A stretch of 9,216 nucleotides of DNA from assembly GCA_050735975.1 (NCBI GenBank), contig JBOHVS010000044.1, forward strand, positions 1 to 9,216, in the 5' to 3' direction. Of this stretch, positions 1 to 4,841 are shown piece by piece (position 1 is the stretch's first letter; the number at the start of each line of letters is the position of its first letter). A model generated the notes under the pieces. That model was not told the DNA's origin. It ran no database searches and worked only from the letters and a program-made list of their open reading frames with translations. The position numbers were made by a program, and so were the translations under genes. Origin of the DNA: DATMBL01 sp050735975. Its GTDB lineage: Bacteria > Desulfobacterota > Binatia > UBA9968.

Positions 1-1069
1 CGAGTTGAACTTGCAGGTCGTTGAACCGGCTCTTGTAGGTCCGCTCCAGACCGTCGATCGCCGTTTGGCGTTCTTGCAACGCCTGCTCCTTGCGCTTGAG
101 TTCGGTGCTGAGCGCCGCCAGCTCGGATTGAAACTGCTCGCGGCTCTGCTCGAGCATACTGTTGAGCCGGTTGATCTCGTCATTGCGCCCCTCGAGGGCG
201 TTCCCGGTTTCAGCCAGTTGGTTCCCGAGATGCTGAAGCTCTGTGTTGAGCCTCTGTTCGGAAAGCTGGATCGCATGATTGCGCTCTTGCAGCGCATGGT
301 CTTTTTGTTCGATTTGTTTGCGCAGATCGGCGAGCTCGTTATCGAATCGATGGCGGGTTTGTTCCACTTCCCGGATCGCGGACGCTTGTACTTTGCGGCT
401 GCCCGATTCTAGCTGGGCGACCTGCGCCTGCAAACTCGCGATTCTTTCTTGAAGTTCGCGGTTCTCTTGTTCCCTCCCTTCAGAGTAAGTCCGTTGCGCC
501 GACAGCCGTGTCTGCAGGTCACGGGTCTGCTTGTAGTGTGCTTGCGCGAGTTCTGCGGCCGCGTTTTCGCGTTCGTGCAGTCTTAGCTCTTTGTCCTCAA
601 GCTGCTTTTCCAATTCGGCAAGTTGAGCTTCATGGCGTTCCTGGATCCCGGCATTGATCGAGGCGACCGATTGCATCTGTTCGTTTGCCGCCTCGATCTC
701 CCCCAACCGTTGGACCAGCGCGGCGTTTTCCGAGCGCGCATTCTCAAGCGCCGCATTATAGCTGTCCAACACTGCCTGCTTCTCTACTAGTTGCGTTTCT
801 CGAAGGCGGATCTCGGCGCGCAGGCTGTCGGCGGCCTGCCCGGCGGACGACGACCGATATTCCAGTTCGTGAGCAGCTTTTTGAAGCTCCCGTCGCGCCG
901 CCGCCAGCTCGGCTTCGTAACGGTCACGGAGTTGCGTGACTTCGCTTATATCGGTCGTTTGCGCCTGCTTGATATAAAGTTCCAGCAAGCGCGATTGCGC
1001 CGAGAGGATCTCAATCTCGTTTAATAGTAAAAGCGAAGGGGCGGTTTTAGACCGCGTTATGGAGTCCAT
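1..1069 (-). CDS. Long coiled-coil protein, N-terminal 356 residues (partial at left edge)
   Basis: An open minus-strand frame runs from an ATG at 1069-1067 to the window edge with no stop, giving 356 residues. AGAGG (1081-1077) sits 7 bases upstream of the ATG and supports this start. After a short N-terminal segment (MDSITRSKTAPSLLLLNEIE) the protein is almost pure charged, Gln/Glu/Leu/Ala-rich heptad sequence. It has one proline (residue 11), no cysteine and no tryptophan, as expected for a nearly continuous helix from about residue 17. Related blocks starting ALQER, ALEGR and ALQER begin at residues 259, 291 and 330, so it was partly built by internal duplication. There is no signal peptide or membrane segment, so it is probably cytoplasmic. 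Such helices can be structural scaffolds or N-terminal extensions of enzymes such as glycosyltransferases; the missing C-terminus decides. Function unknown. It is divergent from hisC. Sure of the coding call, not of the role. Confidence 0.8.
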   Translation of the reverse strand, partial: MDSITRSKTAPSLLLLNEIEILSAQSRLLELYIKQAQTTDISEVTQLRDRYEAELAAARRELQKAAHELEYRSSSAGQAADSLRAEIRLRETQLVEKQAVLDSYNAALENARSENAALVQRLGEIEAANEQMQSVASINAGIQERHEAQLAELEKQLEDKELRLHERENAAAELAQAHYKQTRDLQTRLSAQRTYSEGREQENRELQERIASLQAQVAQLESGSRKVQASAIREVEQTRHRFDNELADLRKQIEQKDHALQERNHAIQLSEQRLNTELQHLGNQLAETGNALEGRNDEINRLNSMLEQSREQFQSELAALSTELKRKEQALQERQTAIDGLERTYKSRFNDLQVQL

Positions 1070-1394
1070 AGAATCGCCTCTAAATGGTTTTTTTCAGACA
1101 CACTGATTCCTTGCGTCAGAAACGCAACCAGTGAATGAGTGCCAAAATCATGCCAGCGGGCTAGATAAAAACTTCGTAAAATCAATCCCTTGGATGGGTT
1201 GTCCAGGACCTTAACGCTACCACCAGGGACTAAAAAGGCGATTTCTGGACAGAATCGAAAGACACTGGACAAAAATGTCATTGTGCTGGCCGATAAATTG
1301 TCCAAGATTCGGCAAAGAACCTCTAGCTCCCGGCTGCAAGCGGCGGGATTTGCGCATTTGAAATGGCCAGTGGCTGGGGCTAGAATCCCGCACG
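1070..1394. other. Spacer between the divergent coiled-coil gene and hisC
   Basis: These 325 bases hold no convincing gene. They must contain the start signals of two divergent transcripts, but I find no good -35/-10 pair for either. On the coiled-coil side is an inverted repeat, TTGCGT (1111-1116) with ACGCAA (1122-1127), 42-58 bases before that gene's start; arms this short are not unusual by chance. No T-box, histidine-rich leader peptide or attenuator hairpin with a T tract is visible ahead of hisC. Confidence 0.6.
1200..1304. promoter_or_regulatory. Cluster of four TGGACA/TGTCCA hexamers, candidate operator region
   Basis: The hexamer occurs at 1200-1205 (TGTCCA), 1246-1251 (TGGACA), 1266-1271 (TGGACA) and 1299-1304 (TGTCCA). 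The two middle copies are direct repeats 20 bases apart, about two helical turns. The first of these lies inside a perfect palindrome, TTCTG-GA-CAGAA (1243-1254). The arrangement could be a binding site for a transcription regulator of hisC, the coiled-coil gene, or both. No known operator is recognised, and the functional reading is inference. Confidence 0.3.
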
Positions 1395-2459
1395 ATGTCG
1401 GATTTCTTTCGGAAGAACATTGCAGCTCTAGCCGGTTATGTGCCCGGAGAACAACCGCAGCACAACGGCGTGATTAAGCTCAATACAAACGAGAATCCCT
1501 ATCCGCCGTCGCCTGGTGTTCGGGCGGCGGTGAAAAAAGCGGTGAATTTTTCTCTCCGACTTTATCCTGAACCGCTCAGCGACAGCCTACGGCGCGTTGC
1601 CGCGGAGGTTTACGGTGTTAGACCTGAAAACATCCTGGTTGGAAACGGCTCGGATGAACTCCTGTCGATTTTGATGCGGAGCTTTGTCGGACCGCGCGAT
1701 CGCGTCGCGTTTCCGGTGCCGACCTATTCTCTCTACGACACCCTGGTGGCAATTCAAGATGGTGAGCGAGTCGAGGTAGATTACCCGAATGATTTTACCG
1801 TACCGGAGGCGCTGTTCTCAGCAAACGCGGCGCTGACCTTTGTTTGTAATCCCAACTCCCCATCGGGGACTTTGGCGCCCTTGGCGAAGATTGAGCGGTT
1901 GGCCCGCTCTACTTCGGCTATTCTGGTCGTCGACGAAGCATACGTCGATTTTGCCGGGAGCGAAGGAGCCTCCATGCTGCCGCTCGTGCGCCGCTTTCCG
2001 AATCTCGTCGTCCTGCGGACATTCTCGAAATCCTTTTCTCTGGCCGGGATGCGAGTCGGTCTGGCGTTTGCCTCCGAAGAGCTCATCGCCGGTATGATGA
2101 AGGTCAAGGATTCCTATAATCTGAATCGCCTCAGCATCATTGCCGCAACGGCCGCGCTCGCAGATCTGCCGTGGATGACGCGGAACGTTCGGCGGATTCA
2201 AAACAGCCGCATGAAATTGACAACCGGGCTAAATAAATTAGGCTATGCAGTGTATCCCTCCCACGCCAACTTTGTGATGGCGCAAAGAGAGGGCCAAGAT
2301 CTCCGGGGGCTCTACGAATCGTTAAAGAGCAGAAAAATACTGGTGCGCTTTTTTGACACACCGCGCCTGCGGGACTGTTTGCGCATCACGGTGGGCACAC
2401 CCGCACAGGTCAAAGCGTTGCTCCGGGAGCTGGCGGTAATTGAAGGAGCGAAGGGCTAA
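1395..2459 (+). CDS. hisC: Histidinol-phosphate aminotransferase HisC
   Basis: A 354-residue fold-type I PLP aminotransferase of normal HisC length. It converts imidazole-acetol phosphate plus glutamate to L-histidinol phosphate plus 2-oxoglutarate, in cytoplasmic histidine synthesis. Family landmarks in order: LNTNENPYPPSP (29-40), LYPEP (56-60), GNGSDELL (83-90), NPNSPSG (152-158), VVDEAYVDF (178-186, with Asp180 and Tyr183 near the cofactor), RTFSKSFSLAGMRVG (208-222) with PLP lysine Lys212 and Arg220, and LRITVG with Arg330 for the substrate carboxylate. The 152-158 turn usually reads NPNNPTG, so Ser155 stands where Asn is common. The start has only a weak GGGG-type ribosome site, but the N-terminus fits the family. 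No other his gene is nearby, so histidine genes are scattered here. Related enzymes can also take phenylalanine or tyrosine; HisC is the best call. Confidence 0.93.
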   Translation: MSDFFRKNIAALAGYVPGEQPQHNGVIKLNTNENPYPPSPGVRAAVKKAVNFSLRLYPEPLSDSLRRVAAEVYGVRPENILVGNGSDELLSILMRSFVGPRDRVAFPVPTYSLYDTLVAIQDGERVEVDYPNDFTVPEALFSANAALTFVCNPNSPSGTLAPLAKIERLARSTSAILVVDEAYVDFAGSEGASMLPLVRRFPNLVVLRTFSKSFSLAGMRVGLAFASEELIAGMMKVKDSYNLNRLSIIAATAALADLPWMTRNVRRIQNSRMKLTTGLNKLGYAVYPSHANFVMAQREGQDLRGLYESLKSRKILVRFFDTPRLRDCLRITVGTPAQVKALLRELAVIEGAKG

Positions 2460-2461
2460 CG

Positions 2462-2517
2462 TTCGATGTTCGATGTTAGACCTTCGAGGTTCGAAGAGCG
2501 AAGAGCATGGAGCCATT
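2462..2517. repeat. Heptamer tract (eight in-phase units) after hisC
   Basis: Just after the hisC stop, the sequence splits into consecutive 7-base units in unbroken phase: TTCGATG twice, TTAGACC, TTCGAGG, TTCGAAG, AGCGAAG, AGCATGG and AGCCATT. The GAAGAGC part (2493-2506) grades into the words AAGAGCATGGAGC (2501-2513, identical to 8986-8998) and AGAGCGAAGAGC (2495-2506, whose complement is at 3285-3296). It is noncoding and directly abuts the octamer hairpin at 2519. Confidence 0.7.
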
Positions 2518-2518
2518 G

Positions 2519-2575
2519 GCCACAAAGGCACTAAGACACTAAGGGGTCTTCTTTGTGTCTTCGTGTCTTAGTGGC
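2519..2575. repeat. Octamer-built palindrome 1 (hairpin) upstream of the VOC gene
   Basis: Left arm 2519-2543 and right arm 2551-2575 pair at 21 of 25 positions around a 7-base loop, GGGTCTT. Each arm is itself a tandem array of 8-base units, CACWAAGR on the left (CACAAAGG, CACTAAGA) and the complement on the right. Ends are GCCAC and GTGGC. It could form a stable hairpin in RNA or single-stranded DNA and may end hisC transcription, although no T tract follows. It resembles palindromic intergenic (REP/MITE-like) elements; no transposase is linked to it. Confidence 0.7.
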
Positions 2576-2587
2576 AAGAGTTCTACA

Positions 2588-2651
2588 GAATTGCGAATTG
2601 CGGATTGTGAATTGCGAATTTGTTTCCGGCTTCTGACGTCTGATCTCTGGT
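2588..2651. repeat. Two heptamer tracts between palindrome 1 and the VOC gene
   Basis: Positions 2588-2622 are five 7-base units: GAATTGC, GAATTGC, GGATTGT, GAATTGC, GAATTTG. Positions 2631-2651 are three more (TTCTGAC, GTCTGAT, CTCTGGT). The second tract matches 3196-3215 at 17 of 20 positions, on the other side of the VOC gene. Any promoter for the VOC gene would have to lie in or beside these repeats; none is clear. Confidence 0.65.
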
Positions 2652-2680
2652 CGTGCGTGCGGAGTGGCGGCTCGCCAGAA

Positions 2681-2685
2681 AGGAG
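2681..2685 (+). promoter_or_regulatory. Ribosome binding site fixing the VOC gene start
   Basis: AGGAG lies 8 bases before the ATG at 2694, an ideal spacing. An in-frame ATG at 2664 has nothing comparable, and starting there would translate through this site. Confidence 0.8.
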
Positions 2686-2693
2686 TTTTATCC

Positions 2694-3110
2694 ATGGGCG
2701 GTATACGAATCATCGAACTGGATCATATCGTGCTTAATGTGAGCGATATTGACCGCGCTGTGAACTTCTATACCGAGGTGCTGGGTCTACAAGCGGAACG
2801 GCTGGAAGAGTTCAAGGCGGGAAAAGTCGGCTTTCCGTCGGTCAGGATTAATGCCGATACCATCATCGATCTCTTTCCGGCTAAAGGTAGAGACCGTGCG
2901 CAGCTTCCCGGGGAGAAACCGGAAGGCAATCTCAATCACTTCTGCATGGTCGTCGGAAAAGAAGATTTCTCGTCGCTCGTCGAGTACTTGCAGCATCACG
3001 ATGTTGCCATACGAGAGGGGCCGATTTCACGCTGGGGCGCTCGAGGGCGGGCGACGTCGGTCTATTTTCTCGATCCGGACGGTAATGAGATCGAGATCCG
3101 ATGCTATTAA
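2694..3110 (+). CDS. VOC (glyoxalase/dioxygenase-fold) metalloprotein, function unknown
   Basis: A 138-residue protein with the two beta-alpha-beta-beta-beta modules of the vicinal oxygen chelate fold. Module one begins LDHIVLNVSDIDRAVNFY (9-26), with a probable metal ligand His11. Module two holds NHFCMVV (81-87) with His82 and ends in the typical FLDPDGNEIEIRCY (125-138), with Glu134 as the last ligand. Asp59 (IIDLF) is near where the fourth ligand of glyoxalase I falls. Three or four ligands therefore look present and an active metal site is likely. Members include glyoxalase I, FosA-type thiol transferases and extradiol dioxygenases; sequence alone does not choose. No signal peptide; cytoplasmic. 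The start is chosen from the AGGAG at 2681-2685. The gene stands alone, bracketed on both sides by related heptamer and hairpin repeats, which may mean it moved as a unit (inference). Confidence 0.88.
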   Translation: MGGIRIIELDHIVLNVSDIDRAVNFYTEVLGLQAERLEEFKAGKVGFPSVRINADTIIDLFPAKGRDRAQLPGEKPEGNLNHFCMVVGKEDFSSLVEYLQHHDVAIREGPISRWGARGRATSVYFLDPDGNEIEIRCY

Positions 3111-3113
3111 GGC

Positions 3114-3174
3114 AGGGAGCAAGGAGCCACAAAGACACAAAGAAATCTTAGTGCCTTAGAGCCTTAGTGGCCAA
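3114..3174. repeat. Octamer-built palindrome 2 with leading heptamers, after the VOC gene
   Basis: Two 7-base units, AGGGAGC (3114-3120) and AAGGAGC (3121-3127), run into a hairpin that starts at GCCAC (3126) and ends at GTGGC (3167-3171). The outer 17-base arms pair at 12 positions. Left units are CACAAAGA; right units are CTTAGTGC- and CTTAGAGC-like. The complement of this element aligns with palindrome 1 (2516-2543) over about 28 bases with three mismatches and lacks part of the centre, so it is a decayed copy. It may act as a terminator for the VOC gene. Confidence 0.6.
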
Positions 3175-3195
3175 GCTTTTTGTTGGAATCCGAAA

Positions 3196-3314
3196 TTCTG
3201 ACTTCCGACCTCTGGCTGTCATTCTCTGGCTCCCTGCTCTAATCCGAAATTCTCTGTCTCTGTCCCTGTCTCTGTCTTCGCTTAGCTCTTCGCTCTTTGC
3301 TCTCCGCGCTTGGC
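3196..3314. repeat. Pyrimidine-rich heptamer/hexamer tract downstream of the CNNM gene
   Basis: Positions 3196-3230 form five heptamers beginning TTCTGAC, TTCCGAC, CTCTGGC. Positions 3252-3275 form four hexamers of CTCTGT type. Positions 3280-3314 form heptamers such as TCTTCGC and TCTTTGC. The 13-base word AATCCGAAATTCT occurs twice (3187-3199 and 3241-3253). The complement of 3283-3303 is the GAAGAGC heptamer family seen at 2493-2513. It lies in the convergent gap between the VOC and CNNM genes; no coding sequence or clear terminator is seen. Confidence 0.65.
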
Positions 3315-3328
3315 GAGTTACGCTCGGC

Positions 3329-4642
3329 TTAAGCTCGTTTGTTCTCCTCGAGCTTGATCTTGAGGATTCGCCGTCCTTCCATGTCGACGATAGTGAGACG
3401 GTAGCCATCCTGCTCGACAAATTCTCCTCCCCGAGGGATGCGCTTGAGCTTGGCCAAAACGAAACCAGCCAAGGTATGATAGTCCGGCGACTCTTCGAAT
3501 GGTAAGTCGTAATCAGATTTCAAGTTCTTGAGTAGCGCAGAACCTTGAACGACCAGGGAGCCGTCCGCGAATCGTTCGACGGGGCCGCGTTCTTCGCGAT
3601 CGTATTCGTCTCGAATTTCGCCTACGATCTCTTCCAGCAAGTCTTCCAGTGTCGCTAAACCTTCGACTTCACCGAACTCGTTCACGACCATGGCCATAGC
3701 CAGGCGGCGACGCTGGAGCTGCTTCAGAAGTTCACTGATCGGGAGCGTGCTCGGAACGAAAAAGGCGGGGTGCAGGTGGTCCCGAATGCGAAAATCCTTT
3801 TTTTCTTCAAGAGCCTTGAATATATCTTTGTTGTAAAGAAAGCCGACCACCCGGTCGAGCTCGCCCTCGTAAACAGGTATGCGGGAAAAACCGCTCTCGA
3901 CAAAGCTCTTGGCGGCTTCGGCAAAAGAGGTATTGATCTCAAGCGCGTGAATTTCGGTTCGGGGAACCATGACGGCTTTCACCGGCGTGTCGGTAAACTC
4001 AAATACGCTGTGAATCAATTCCTTTTCGGTTTCGTTGAATATCCCCTTAGCCGCTCCCTCGCGAATGAGGGATTTAACTTCCTCGACCGAAATGAAACTC
4101 GCGCCTTCGGCCTCCTTGCCCCCGAACATCCAGAGTATGGCGTTACTGGAGGCGGTCAGCGCCTTGACGAGGAATGAAGTGATGCGCGAGAGAAAGTCGA
4201 TGGGCAGCGCGACCAGAAAAGCGATCCGCTCGGAATAGCGCAAGGCCAGCGACTTGGGCACGAGTTCGCCTAAGACCAGTGAAAGATAGGATATGGGCAA
4301 AACCACCACCAGGATCGCCAGCAGGTCGCCCCATCGGGCAGCGAAGGGAAGCGGCAAAGATTGAATTTGTGGTTTGATATAGCCAATAGCGGCAGCCCCG
4401 CCGATCGCCGATGCCAAAGAACCGACTACTGTTACGCCAATCTGCACGGTGGCGAGAAAGCGATCCGGGTCGTTTTTGAGTCGCGCGAGCACTGCGGCGG
4501 ACTTCACGCCTTTCTCTAGCAGCGCGTCGATGCGGCTCTTGCGCGTTGCGATGACGGCAATTTCGGAGGCGGCAAAGAAGCCGTTCGCAAAGATCAACAG
4601 CAAAATCAGCGCGGCTTCGAACCATATATCATCGTTGGCCAT
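3329..4642 (-). CDS. CNNM/CBS/CorC-type membrane protein (hemolysin C family)
   Basis: A 437-residue inner-membrane protein with the standard architecture of this family. Residues 7-175 are the CNNM (DUF21) membrane domain, with hydrophobic segments near 8-31, 62-90, 104-126 and 138-172 and the signature GELVPK at 125-130. Residues about 215-345 are a CBS pair, opening with the conserved MVPRTEI (225-231) and containing VVNEFGEVEGLATLEDLLEE (319-338). Residues about 355-432 are the CorC/HlyC transporter-associated domain. Homologues are linked to magnesium or cobalt export and Mg homeostasis; the old name hemolysin is misleading. CBS pairs in this family bind adenine nucleotides. AGGA lies about 10 bases before the ATG. 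It is a single gene, divergent from recD2 with a 199-base gap. The family call is secure; the transported ion is inferred. Confidence 0.93.
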   Translation of the reverse strand: MANDDIWFEAALILLLIFANGFFAASEIAVIATRKSRIDALLEKGVKSAAVLARLKNDPDRFLATVQIGVTVVGSLASAIGGAAAIGYIKPQIQSLPLPFAARWGDLLAILVVVLPISYLSLVLGELVPKSLALRYSERIAFLVALPIDFLSRITSFLVKALTASSNAILWMFGGKEAEGASFISVEEVKSLIREGAAKGIFNETEKELIHSVFEFTDTPVKAVMVPRTEIHALEINTSFAEAAKSFVESGFSRIPVYEGELDRVVGFLYNKDIFKALEEKKDFRIRDHLHPAFFVPSTLPISELLKQLQRRRLAMAMVVNEFGEVEGLATLEDLLEEIVGEIRDEYDREERGPVERFADGSLVVQGSALLKNLKSDYDLPFEESPDYHTLAGFVLAKLKRIPRGGEFVEQDGYRLTIVDMEGRRILKIKLEENKRA

Positions 4643-4841
4643 AGCGGGGTCGTCCTATTTCTTTGCGGCGCGAGCAGCGAAGAAAAAGGCGGCGGTTTTT
4701 CGCGGAATTAGCAAGAACTTTTGACCTGGGAGGGGCCCGTATTGGGATGGCATTCGAATGTGAGCGGCTTTTGGAAGATTCTAGCGTTCCATCTACAAAA
4801 GGCAAGGCCCGTCGTTTATTCGGAGTTGCCTTTGCAGTAGG

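Noticed and set aside
5..1024. Plus-strand open frames at 5-412, 685-939 and 791-1024
   Set aside because: They lie antisense to the strongly coding coiled-coil frame; their Leu/Phe-rich look is the complement of Gln/Glu/Lys codons.
1130..1153. Sigma-54-like TTGGCAC with a following TTGC on the minus strand
   Set aside because: The spacing between the GG and GC elements is far too long for a -24/-12 promoter.
1057..1305. Minus-strand 82-codon frame in the hisC upstream spacer
   Set aside because: No ribosome site, no recognisable domain, and it overlaps the well-supported start of the coiled-coil gene in another frame.
2519..2575. Palindrome 1 as a classical intrinsic terminator
   Set aside because: The stem is long but AT/GC mixed and has no T tract after it on either strand; kept only as a repeat with possible terminator action.
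2462..3314. Repeat tracts considered as a CRISPR array
   Set aside because: Units are 6-8 bases, contiguous and degenerate, with no spacers and no cas genes.
3167..3505. Plus-strand frame rich in LSLSLSLSS
   Set aside because: It is a translation of the CTCTGT repeat followed by sequence antisense to the CNNM gene.
4751..4760. Perfect palindrome CATTCGAATG in the CNNM/recD2 spacer
   Set aside because: Ten-base palindromes are expected several times in 9 kb by chance; no second copy or promoter supports an operator role.
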